DNA of 8,447 nt. Source: Anaerolineales bacterium UBA3940 (GTDB taxonomy: Bacteria > Chloroflexota > Anaerolineae > Aggregatilineales > UBA3940). The notes under the pieces are model-generated. The model worked only from the letters and a program-made list of their open reading frames with translations. It did not search any database and was not told where the DNA came from. The position numbers were made by a program, and so were the translations under genes. The first letter of the stretch is position 1. Each line of letters starts with the position of its first letter. Where the stretch lies: the NCBI GenBank assembly GCA_002385675.1, contig DGDY01000133.1, positions 1 to 8,447 on the forward strand, written 5' to 3'. This document shows positions 1 through 5,712 of this stretch, in pieces.

Positions 1-536
1 GTCAGCGGGATGAGCGTGCGCCGCCGCGCCCGCAGCACGAACCAGTAGCTGGTGATCACCGAGCCGGCGAAGTACACCACGAACACGCCAAACCCCGGCC
101 CGGGCCGGAAGTGCGGCGCAGGCTCCATCACCAGGTCATGCACGATAGTGTCGGTGAAGATGACGAGGATCAGGAAGATGGCGGCGACGACGTACAGGAC
201 GCGCACCAGCGCCGAGCGCCGCCCGCGCGAGGGGACGCCCGTCATAGTGAGGATGGCGTGTGACAGGTGGAAGTAGCCGGCAGGCGCAAAGGCGATGCCA
301 ACCCACTGGAAGCGCAGCCACGCGTCTGCCGCTTCGGTTGTGTCCGCGTAGCTCAGCCCGAGATCTGCCGTGTACGTCACCAGCACGAAGCACAGCAGCA
401 TGCTGAAGGCTCGCGCCACGCGGTTGCCGATGTCTTTGACGATGCTGTACAGGAAGAACGAGGCGGCAATCGTCGCGATAGCCGCACTGAGGCTCTGGTT
501 AATAAGAGGCCCGGCGTCGATGATGAGGTCGATCAT
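1..536 (-). CDS. Multi-TM sensor protein, N-terminal part (histidine-kinase 7TM-like), truncated by the window edge
   Basis: The reading frame is open from ATG at 536 down to base 1 with no stop, giving 178 visible residues (MIDLIIDAGP...RRRTLIPL). Hydrophobic segments lie near residues 16-33, 44-62, 79-97, 111-130 and 148-169, separated by short charged loops, so at least five membrane helices are present. The layout, including the segment WLRFQWVGIAFAPAGYFHLS at 73-92, resembles the N-terminal 7TM module found before kinase, GGDEF or PAS domains in Chloroflexota and other phyla. I infer a membrane sensor whose output domain lies outside the window. The start is 20 bases after the GNAT stop, so the two are probably co-transcribed; the Shine-Dalgarno sequence is poor. 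Membrane topology is certain, family assignment moderate, and the output domain unknown. Confidence 0.7.
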   Translation of the reverse strand, partial: MIDLIIDAGPLINQSLSAAIATIAASFFLYSIVKDIGNRVARAFSMLLCFVLVTYTADLGLSYADTTEAADAWLRFQWVGIAFAPAGYFHLSHAILTMTGVPSRGRRSALVRVLYVVAAIFLILVIFTDTIVHDLVMEPAPHFRPGPGFGVFVVYFAGSVITSYWFVLRARRRTLIPL

Positions 537-556
537 GGCTGCGGCTTACCGGTTTC

Positions 557-1117
557 TCAACGGAGCGTCTGGCCAAAGAAGATGGCGATGTCCTGATTGG
601 GATAGTAAAGGTCATTGTAGCCGCAGAATGTCAGCCCTCGCTTCTGCAGGAAGCGGATGGAGGGGTAATTCTTCGTCTGCGTTTCGACGATCAAGCGGCG
701 CAGATTGCGGTCGATGGCCCAGCGACGGGCGGCATTCAGCAGCGCCGAACCGATGCCCCGCAGACGGTGCGAGCTGTTCACGGCAAGATCGGCAATCCAC
801 GCCGTTTCCTGCGAGGTTTCCTCGCGGATGTTTGCATAGCCGACGACCATGTGCTCCCACTCGGCGACGAGGAAGGCCGAGTGCAGCCGCCACGACTGCA
901 GCAGCGACTCGCCGCTGCGCGGGTACAGCACCTTCGTGGAGCGGGGCAGCCGGGCGGGGCGGAACGTGATCTGCTGGGAGTCGTCCCTCTCCTCGACCAC
1001 CATCTGCCACACGTGCTCGGTGCTGACGGAGTGGTCGAGCGCCATGCACAGCTCGTAATCGCTCGGCATCGCCGAGCGTATCGTCATCGTAACGGGGCCT
1101 ACATTCTCGACGGTCAT
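557..1117 (-). CDS. GNAT-family N-acetyltransferase
   Basis: The product is 186 aa from ATG at 1117. It would move an acetyl group from acetyl-CoA to an amine on an unknown small molecule or protein. The GNAT core is clear: beta-4/alpha-3 with IADLAVNSSHRLRGIGSALL at 108-127, where H-R-L-R-G-I-G-S is the acetyl-CoA pyrophosphate-binding R/Q-x-x-G-x-G/A motif. Next come the NYPSIRFLQKRGL helix (150-162), where the family places its Asn/Tyr CoA contacts, and the GYNDLYYPNQDIAIFF C-terminal strand (166-181). The first 60 residues (EHVWQMVVEE...FRPARLPR) are substrate-side sequence and do not reveal the substrate. An in-frame TTG at 1153 would lengthen the protein by 12 aa, but that TTG is part of a likely -35 box. 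No Shine-Dalgarno precedes 1117, which fits leaderless translation. It lies downstream of the LCP gene and upstream of the 7TM sensor gene. Confidence 0.88.
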   Translation of the reverse strand: MTVENVGPVTMTIRSAMPSDYELCMALDHSVSTEHVWQMVVEERDDSQQITFRPARLPRSTKVLYPRSGESLLQSWRLHSAFLVAEWEHMVVGYANIREETSQETAWIADLAVNSSHRLRGIGSALLNAARRWAIDRNLRRLIVETQTKNYPSIRFLQKRGLTFCGYNDLYYPNQDIAIFFGQTLR

Positions 1118-1124
1118 GCGATGG

Positions 1125-1153
1125 ATTCTAACAGAGGCGGAAAATAACGGCAA
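1125..1153 (-). promoter_or_regulatory. Promoter of the GNAT gene, placed for a leaderless transcript
   Basis: Read on the minus strand: TTGCCG (1148-1153), a 17-base spacer, TAGAAT (1125-1130, five of six matches to TATAAT), then 7 bases before the ATG at 1115-1117. This puts the expected transcription start at or within a base of the start codon. The match is by eye; no start-site data are available. Confidence 0.55.
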
Positions 1154-1159
1154 TTGGAG

Positions 1160-1186
1160 CAGGGGCAGGCCTAAAGCCTGCCCCTG
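1160..1186 (-). repeat. Perfect 11-bp inverted repeat (hairpin) after the LCP gene
   Basis: CAGGGGCAGGC (1160-1170) is the exact reverse complement of GCCTGCCCCTG (1176-1186), with a 5-base loop CTAAA. It starts 23 bases past the LCP stop and ends 6 bases before the GNAT -35 box. It could terminate LCP transcription, but no T-run follows the stem directly (TTATTTT comes about 12 bases later). Alternatively it may be a copy of a dispersed palindromic repeat. Confidence 0.6.
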
Positions 1187-1208
1187 TCAGCATCTGAGGA
1201 AAAATCCG

Positions 1209-2873
1209 CTAGCCTTCCGTATCTGCCTCTGCGGCGGGGGTCGGCGTGGCGGGCGGCGCGAGCGTGGGCTGCGGGGCCTGCTCGGGGCGGCGCGTGCAGC
1301 TCGTGTAGTTGTTGCCGAGGATCACTTCGTAGTCGTACTCGCGGTTCGGGTCGGGGTCGTCGATGATGCGTGCGTTCATCACGCGCATCTCGGAGGCCAG
1401 CCGGGTGAGCTGGCTGGTCTTTTCCCGCCCGGTGTGGTCAATGATGACCGTCTCATCGTGCAGGCCGTCCTCTGCCGGGCCGGCTGCCGTCGCGTTGTAG
1501 CCGAGGTACAGCAGCCGCTCCGCCGCGACCTCATCCAGCCGGTCGACTGACGTGCCGTTGCGCACGACGACCGTCGCGCTGTTGCTGATCACGTAGTTCT
1601 TCGCGGGCGGGTTCAGCGCCCAGGTGAGGAACTGCGGCAGCGTCTCCGGGTTGGGCAGCTGGTGGAAGTCGTGCTGCGGCGTCGCCGGGTCGTCATACGA
1701 GATCAGGTAGTTGCGCGTGACGACGTAGCTTGTGATCTGGATGTCCTCCATGTCGGCGGCGATGGGCGCAAGCTGGAGCATATCGCCCAGGCCCATGCTC
1801 GTCTGGACGAGGTCGTTGTACTGGCGCCACAGTTCGGGGATGCGCGTCAGGTTCAGCAGGCCGTCTTCCTTTGCCTTACGCACAATGGCCCGCAGAATCT
1901 GGTGCTGGCGGTAGGAGCGGTCGAAGTCGTCCAGGCCGCTGCGCCAGCGCGCATACCACAGCGTCATATAGCCGTCTAGCTCGTGCACGCCGACCGGCAG
2001 GGTGTACAGCTCCCAGTTGCCGGAGTCGGGCGCGGTGTAGGCCTCCCACTCGGCATAGGTGGCGAAGTCCTCGACACGCTTGCGCGGCTCGCGCAGCACG
2101 TAGCCCTGCATCGCGCAGTCTACCGGCACTTCGATCGTGCCGAGTATGTTGACGATGTCCTGAAAGCCGCTCAGGTTCACCATCGCATAGTGGCCGACGT
2201 AAATGCCGAGGTTGTACAGCAGCGTTTCCTGCATCAGGCCGAAGCCGCCGCCGGGGTACCCGGTCGACTCGCCGTGCGCCCAGACCGTGTTGATCTTGCT
2301 CATCTTCCAGCCGGGCACGTACACGAACAGGTCACGCGGCAGCGAGAGCAGGTTGACCGTCCCCTCCTGCACGTTGATCGAGGCGATGATAATCGTGTCG
2401 GTCAGCATGCCGCGGTCGTCAGGGCGCTGGTCGTTGCCAAGCAGCAGAATGTTCGTCACGCCGGGCGGGCTGACAATAGGCTGCGCCGGCGGCGGGATCT
2501 CCATCGAGGACTCGCCTGATGGGGCGGGGTAGCTGCCGGGGTTCAGCGAGACGGCGCGCGTCGGGACGGGCGTCGCAAGGCTCAACGGATCGAACGGCGT
2601 TACGGTCGGCTCGGCGGTGGGCTCTACCTCGACGGTAGGGGTGGGCGTGGGCGGATCGGTCGGCGTGGCGGAAGGCTCGGGTGTGTCCGTCGGCGGGGCG
2701 GGTGAGGTCGCCTGCTCGGCGGGCACGGTGTTGTTCGGCCCGGCAGCCGCTTCCAGTGAGCCGCTCTGGCATCCGCTGAGCGCCAGGGCAGCGGCAAGAA
2801 GCACCACCAGACTCGCCGCTATCATCCGACCGGGAATATGATGTCGCAACGCTTGCAATGATAAGACCGGCAC
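1209..2873 (-). CDS. LCP (LytR-CpsA-Psr) family lipoprotein with PT stalk and LytR_C domain
   Basis: The product is 554 aa. LCP enzymes attach polyprenyl-linked glycopolymers to peptidoglycan or other cell-surface acceptors, outside the membrane. Residues 17-35 form a lipoprotein signal ending in the lipobox LSGC with Cys35. Residues 56-92 are a Pro/Thr-rich stalk. The LCP domain spans about 140-340: NILLLGNDQR (141-150), LTDT (157-160), LPRDLFVYVPG (178-188), KIN (193-195), and the Arg-rich RSGLDDFDRSYRQHQIL (311-327). The conserved Asp and Arg residues that bind the pyrophosphate lipid are all present. A LytR_C domain follows (about 433-525, ATVVVRNGT...YEVILGNNYTSC), then a second short Pro/Ala/Thr tail. 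The GTG start at 2873 has GGGAG nine bases upstream; the later ATG at 2825 has no Shine-Dalgarno. A lipid anchor is unusual, since most LCP proteins have a plain N-terminal membrane helix. The gene is divergent from focA. Confidence 0.93.
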   Translation of the reverse strand: MPVLSLQALRHHIPGRMIAASLVVLLAAALALSGCQSGSLEAAAGPNNTVPAEQATSPAPPTDTPEPSATPTDPPTPTPTVEVEPTAEPTVTPFDPLSLATPVPTRAVSLNPGSYPAPSGESSMEIPPPAQPIVSPPGVTNILLLGNDQRPDDRGMLTDTIIIASINVQEGTVNLLSLPRDLFVYVPGWKMSKINTVWAHGESTGYPGGGFGLMQETLLYNLGIYVGHYAMVNLSGFQDIVNILGTIEVPVDCAMQGYVLREPRKRVEDFATYAEWEAYTAPDSGNWELYTLPVGVHELDGYMTLWYARWRSGLDDFDRSYRQHQILRAIVRKAKEDGLLNLTRIPELWRQYNDLVQTSMGLGDMLQLAPIAADMEDIQITSYVVTRNYLISYDDPATPQHDFHQLPNPETLPQFLTWALNPPAKNYVISNSATVVVRNGTSVDRLDEVAAERLLYLGYNATAAGPAEDGLHDETVIIDHTGREKTSQLTRLASEMRVMNARIIDDPDPNREYDYEVILGNNYTSCTRRPEQAPQPTLAPPATPTPAAEADTEG

Positions 2874-2908
2874 TCTCTATATCTCCCAAAATGGTTATCG
2901 ACGCGCCG

Positions 2909-2937
2909 ATTATACCACCTGCAAGATAGCCCGCCAT
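2909..2937 (-). promoter_or_regulatory. Extended -10 promoter of the LCP gene
   Basis: Read on the minus strand, a perfect TATAAT (2909-2914) is directly preceded by TGG (2915-2917), the extended -10 TGn motif. The base start at about 2902 leaves a leader of roughly 29 bases before the GTG at 2873. The -35 position (about 2932-2937, ATGGCG) is poor, as is common for extended -10 promoters. The 19-bp palindrome at 2937-2955 abuts this -35 region. Confidence 0.6.
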
Positions 2938-2955
2938 TTGCCGCCCGGCGGCAAA
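2937..2955. promoter_or_regulatory. Perfect 19-bp palindrome, possible operator
   Basis: TTTGCCGCC (2937-2945), a single central C, and GGCGGCAAA (2947-2955) form two exactly complementary 9-base arms. It lies in the divergent LCP/focA control region, at about -35 to -53 of the LCP promoter and 5 bases from the CRP/FNR-type site. The spacing is too tight for an RNA hairpin loop without opening the stem, which favours a protein-binding site. The regulator is unknown. Confidence 0.5.
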
Positions 2956-2960
2956 CTGCT

Positions 2961-2976
2961 TGTGACATATATCACA
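2961..2976. promoter_or_regulatory. CRP/FNR-superfamily binding site
   Basis: TGTGA-CATATA-TCACA is a perfect match to the TGTGA-N6-TCACA half-sites of CRP-type regulators. With the flanking T and A it becomes TTGTGA-N6-TCACAA, the form reported for HcpR-type regulators of nitrite/NO genes. It is not the classical FNR site TTGAT-N4-ATCAA. Its centre lies about 94 bases before the focA ATG. If it acted as a class II activator (centre at -41.5), focA transcription would start near 3010 with a weak TTATCA -10 at 2998-3003. The same centre is about -66 for the LCP promoter, so either gene, or both, could be the target. Confidence 0.65.
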
Positions 2977-3062
2977 AATCAGAGTGATGTCCTCCACTTA
3001 TCACCCGCACGGGCTGCCGCTACGCTGTAAACGACTTCCCATGTTAAGGAGACTTGCAGGAT

Positions 3063-3971
3063 ATGGCAGAGAATTCTATCCGCATCGACGCTCTCATGCC
3101 CGCTGAGATGGCCGAGCGGGCTGAGACAGTTGGCGTCAAAAAGGCCGGGCTGGATTTCTGGACGATGTTCTTGCTGTCGGTGCTGGCAGGTGCGTTCATT
3201 GCCCTGGGCGCTGTCTTTTCGACAACCGCCACGGCCATCACACCGGGCGGAGCGGCGCTGCCGTTCGGCGTCGGTAAGGTGCTCGGCGGGCTGGTCTTCT
3301 CGCTGGGCCTGATCCTGGTTGTCGTGGCTGGCGCGGAGTTGTTCACCGGCAACAACCTGATCGTCATGGCCTGGGCCAGCGGCAAGGTTACGACCGCCAA
3401 GCTGTTGCGCAACTGGGTGATTGTATACATCGGCAACTTCATCGGCTCGGTGATCACGGCGCTGCTCGTTCTTGCGGCGCGGCAGTACATGGCGGGCGGC
3501 GGCGCGATTGGCCTGAATGCGCTGTCGATTGCCAACGCGAAGGTGCAGCTTGGCTTCGGGCAGGCGATCGCCCTGGGCATCCTGTGTAATGCGCTGGTGT
3601 GCCTCGCCGTCTGGCTGACGTTCTCTGCTCGCTCCACGACCGACAAGATCCTCGCGATTATCCCGCCGATCAGCGCCTTTGTCGCTGCCGGGTTCGAGCA
3701 CAGCATCGCGAACATGTACTTCATCCCGATGGGCCTGCTGATCAAGAGCACCGCCGGGCCGGAGTTCTGGGCCAGCATCGGCACGACGCCCGCCGACTAC
3801 CCGATGCTCACCTGGGGCAACTTCTTCGTGCGGAACCTGCTGCCGGTGACGATCGGCAACATTATTGGCGGGGCGCTGCTCGTCGGCGCGGTGTACTGGT
3901 TCATCTACCTGCGCAAGGTGGAGAAGCCCGCGCCGATCTCGGCACCGGCAGGCGCTCATGGCGACGACTAA
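3063..3971 (+). CDS. focA: FocA-type formate/nitrite channel (FNT family)
   Basis: The product is 302 aa, close to the usual 280-300. FNT proteins are pentameric inner-membrane channels that move formate or related small anions. It resembles E. coli FocA along most of its length: AGAFIALGAVF (42-52), the broken helix GAELFTGN (90-97) with Thr95 matching FocA Thr91, NWVIVYIGNFIGS (117-129), ILCNALVCLAVW (173-184), FVAAGFEHSIANMYFIPMG (206-224) with the central pore His213 matching FocA His209, and PVTIGNIIGGALLVGAVYW (261-279). Six membrane helices are expected. The ATG at 3063 has AAGGAG (3047-3052) ten bases upstream; an in-frame TTG at 3054 is too close to that site. No formate lyase or dehydrogenase gene is adjacent, so the substrate (formate or nitrite) is open. 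A CRP/FNR-type site lies upstream. The tail after residue 284 is short, hydrophilic and Pro/Ala-rich. Confidence 0.93.
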   Translation: MAENSIRIDALMPAEMAERAETVGVKKAGLDFWTMFLLSVLAGAFIALGAVFSTTATAITPGGAALPFGVGKVLGGLVFSLGLILVVVAGAELFTGNNLIVMAWASGKVTTAKLLRNWVIVYIGNFIGSVITALLVLAARQYMAGGGAIGLNALSIANAKVQLGFGQAIALGILCNALVCLAVWLTFSARSTTDKILAIIPPISAFVAAGFEHSIANMYFIPMGLLIKSTAGPEFWASIGTTPADYPMLTWGNFFVRNLLPVTIGNIIGGALLVGAVYWFIYLRKVEKPAPISAPAGAHGDD

Positions 3972-4000
3972 GCGACATCCGACCCACACCTGCACGACCG

Positions 4001-4027
4001 GCGAGCGGAGCATCATGCTCCGCTCGT
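4001..4027 (+). terminator. Strong hairpin after focA, likely terminator
   Basis: GAGCGGAGCAT (4003-4013), C, ATGCTCCGCTC (4015-4025) is a perfect palindrome, extended by a C-G and a G-T pair at 4002/4026 and 4001/4027. It starts 29 bases after the focA stop. No T-run follows; instead a second small hairpin CCCGG/CCGGG (4034-4050) follows before the next promoter. Termination is inferred from position; it is not a canonical intrinsic terminator. Confidence 0.45.
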
Positions 4028-4059
4028 TGCGTTCCCGGCTCCGGGCCGGGGGCACTTTC

Positions 4060-4089
4060 TTGACAGCCGATCCGTACGCCTCATATAGT
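4060..4089 (+). promoter_or_regulatory. Near-consensus sigma-70-type promoter of the 90-aa gene
   Basis: Perfect TTGACA (4060-4065), an 18-base spacer, and TATAGT (4084-4089, five of six). Transcription would begin near 4096, leaving a leader of about 29 bases with AGGAG (4112-4116) eight bases before the ATG at 4125. It is the best consensus promoter in the window, suggesting strong, constitutive expression. Confidence 0.75.
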
Positions 4090-4124
4090 GAAAAGAAGAG
4101 GTTGGTGGAACAGGAGCGTGCGAA

Positions 4125-4397
4125 ATGGCTTTCGAGATTCAGTGCATTGGCCGGGTCACGCACTACTACAACCGGCTGGGTGTCGCCGTCATTCAGCTCA
4201 CCGACCGGCTGGCGCTGGGCGACTGGGTGCTCTTTTACGGCAATAAGACGAACTTCGTGCAGCCGATCCAGAGCATGCAGATCGACCACCAGCCGATCGC
4301 CGAGGCCATGCCCGACGAGGTCATTGCGGTGCAGGTGTACGACCGCGTGCGCGAGGGTGACTACGTCTACCCGTACCGGCCCGCCGAGCCAAGCTGA
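4125..4397 (+). CDS. Small translation elongation factor-like beta-barrel protein
   Basis: The product is 90 aa. The whole protein is one small beta-barrel of the EF-Tu domain II type: GRVTHYYNRLGVAVIQLTDR (9-28), LALGDWVLFYGNKTNFVQPI (29-48), SMQIDHQPI (50-58) and a closing VYDRVREGDYVYPYRP (71-86). Stand-alone proteins of this pattern are annotated 'translation elongation factor-like', and the same fold ends peptidase U32/TrhP proteins. In full elongation factors this barrel touches tRNA or the ribosome, but there is no GTPase domain here, so the role is unknown; RNA or ribosome contact is only inference. The motif S-M-Q-I-D/E-H is typical of the family. It has its own strong promoter and Shine-Dalgarno, so it is a single-gene unit. 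The protein is complete and no residues look lost. Confidence 0.85.
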   Translation: MAFEIQCIGRVTHYYNRLGVAVIQLTDRLALGDWVLFYGNKTNFVQPIQSMQIDHQPIAEAMPDEVIAVQVYDRVREGDYVYPYRPAEPS

Positions 4398-4454
4398 GCC
4401 CCGGCTGCGCCCGTCTCCCGGCGCACCTGCTTGCCGGGTGGGACAGCCGTCACC

Positions 4455-4483
4455 TTGCCAAACACCCCCGTTGGGAGTAGACT
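4455..4483 (+). promoter_or_regulatory. Promoter of the parvulin lipoprotein gene
   Basis: TTGCCA (4455-4460, five of six to TTGACA), a 17-base spacer, and TAGACT (4478-4483, four of six to TATAAT). The start would fall near 4490, about 39 bases before the GTG at 4529. The preceding stretch 4411-4439 holds an imperfect CCCGGC/GCCGGG hairpin that may end the upstream transcript. Confidence 0.45.
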
Positions 4484-4528
4484 GAGCCCTGTTGCAGACA
4501 CACAGGCACAATTGAACAGGTGAGGCGC

Positions 4529-5473
4529 GTGAGACTGTCATCATCATTTAAGGTTCTTGTCGCAGTGCTGCTCGCGGCCAGCCTTCTGCTAGCTGGCTGC
4601 CGGGGCGGCGCGGCTACCCCTGCATCTTCCAGTGACCCCGGCGCACCGGCCTCCCAGCCTGGCGGTCAGCAGCCTGAAGGCGAGAGCGGCGCAGGTCAGA
4701 ACGCCGTTGCGATTGTTAACGGCGAGCCGATCTCCGCCGAGGCTTTCAACCGCGAACTGGCCCGTTTTGAAGCCGGACGGGCTGCGCTCGGCTACGAGGT
4801 TTCCGACCAGGGCAGCTACCGGCAGCAGGTGCTGAACCAGATGATTGAAGACGTGCTGGTTCGCCAGCTTGCCGCCTCACAGGGGATCGTTGTGCCGGAG
4901 GACCAGATCGACGCCGAGATCAACGGCATGATCGCCGAGTACGGCGAGGAGTACGTTGAGAACTGGCTCGCGGCCAATGGCCTCACGCGTGAGGAGTTCC
5001 GCGAGAAGATCCACATCGCCCTCATCTGGAACGAGTTTCTGCCCACTGTGCTGGAGGCCGTGCCGACCACCGCCGAGCACGTCCACGCGCGGCATATCCT
5101 TGTGAACAGCCAGTCCGAGGCGGAGACGGTCCTGCAGCGTATCCAGGCGGGCGAGGATTTCGCCGCCATCGCCGCAGAGGTCTCAACCGATGCGACCACC
5201 CGCGACCGGGGCGGCGATCTGGGCTGGTTCCCTCGGGGCGGGCTGCTCGTGCCTGAGGTTGAGGAGGCGGCCTTCTCGATGGAGCCGGGGCAGACGAGCG
5301 GCGTGATCGCCAGCGCCTGGGGCTACCACGTCGTGCAGACCCTTGAGTTCGACCCGGCGCGCGAGGTGGACCCGGAGACGCAGCAGCGGCTTCGCCAGCA
5401 GGCCATCGACCAGTGGCGGGCGCAGCTCCGCGCCAACGCCGATATCCAGCAGTTCCTCTCGCCATCGGGCTAG
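4529..5473 (+). CDS. Parvulin-type peptidyl-prolyl isomerase lipoprotein (PrsA/SurA-like)
   Basis: The product is 314 aa. It is a foldase expected outside the membrane, catalysing cis-trans isomerisation at prolines of exported proteins. The N-terminus has a lipoprotein signal with lipobox LAGC (Cys24), then a Gly/Pro/Ser-rich linker to about residue 58. A SurA_N-like helical chaperone part follows (AIVNGEPISAEAFNREL at 61-77, through about 175). The rotamase domain spans about 184-274: HVHARHILV (184-192), AEVSTDATTRDRGGDLGWF (216-234), VPEVEEAAFSMEPGQTSGVI (241-260) and GYHVV (265-269). The paired active-site histidines (His189, His267) and the Asp221 region are present. The GTG at 4529 is chosen because AGGTGA (4518-4523) sits 5 bases upstream; an in-frame GTG at 4520 adds three residues but lacks a Shine-Dalgarno. 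It is next to two genes for exported stalk proteins, which are possible clients (inference). Confidence 0.92.
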   Translation: MRLSSSFKVLVAVLLAASLLLAGCRGGAATPASSSDPGAPASQPGGQQPEGESGAGQNAVAIVNGEPISAEAFNRELARFEAGRAALGYEVSDQGSYRQQVLNQMIEDVLVRQLAASQGIVVPEDQIDAEINGMIAEYGEEYVENWLAANGLTREEFREKIHIALIWNEFLPTVLEAVPTTAEHVHARHILVNSQSEAETVLQRIQAGEDFAAIAAEVSTDATTRDRGGDLGWFPRGGLLVPEVEEAAFSMEPGQTSGVIASAWGYHVVQTLEFDPAREVDPETQQRLRQQAIDQWRAQLRANADIQQFLSPSG

Positions 5474-5489
5474 CGAGGCTTATGAACCC

Positions 5490-5517
5490 CAACCCCTCCC
5501 CACAGTGGGAGGGGTTG
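5490..5517. repeat. Palindromic CAACCCCTCCC / GGGAGGGGTTG element
   Basis: CAACCCCTCCC (5490-5500) and GGGAGGGGTTG (5507-5517) are exact reverse complements with loop CACAGT. It begins 17 bases after the parvulin stop. It resembles the palindrome at 8402-8424 (CCTCCCC core), which suggests a dispersed intergenic repeat family. It may also help end transcription, though no T-run follows. Confidence 0.6.
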
Positions 5518-5535
5518 ACTTATCCCCGCACCACC

Positions 5536-5570
5536 ATCCCCATACATCCGCGCCGGATTATGGGGGTTTT
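5536..5570 (+). terminator. Intrinsic terminator after the parvulin gene
   Basis: ATCCCCATA (5536-5544) pairs with TATGGGGGT (5559-5567), with one T-G wobble. A single bulged C (5545) and an inner ATCCG/CGGAT stem (5546-5550, 5554-5558) close on loop CGC. The stem runs straight into TTTT (5567-5570). This is the most canonical terminator in the window. The rest of the gap to 5712 contains only a small CACACC/GGTGTG hairpin (5579-5596) and a weak promoter candidate TACACA-N17-TACATT (5577-5605). Confidence 0.6.
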
Positions 5571-5712
5571 CCACACTACACACCGGGCCGGGTGTGCGCT
5601 ACATTGTCGCTGAATTTCTATCAGCAAGACCTGCTGAGTCAGTCTCCGGAATGGGCGGCGATCGGGCCGCTCATTGCCGGATCACATCTCCAACGACAAG
5701 GAGTGTTCCAGT

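Noticed and set aside
2979..4547. Long minus-strand open frame (522 codons) opposite focA and the 90-aa gene
   Set aside because: It lies fully antisense to two well-supported genes; its translation is low-complexity, rich in Arg, His, Gln and Asp, with no recognisable domain. GC-rich codon bias explains its openness.
5577..5605. TACACA-N17-TACATT as promoter of stalk paralogue 1
   Set aside because: Only four of six matches in each box and about 100 bases before the gene; too weak to annotate as a feature.
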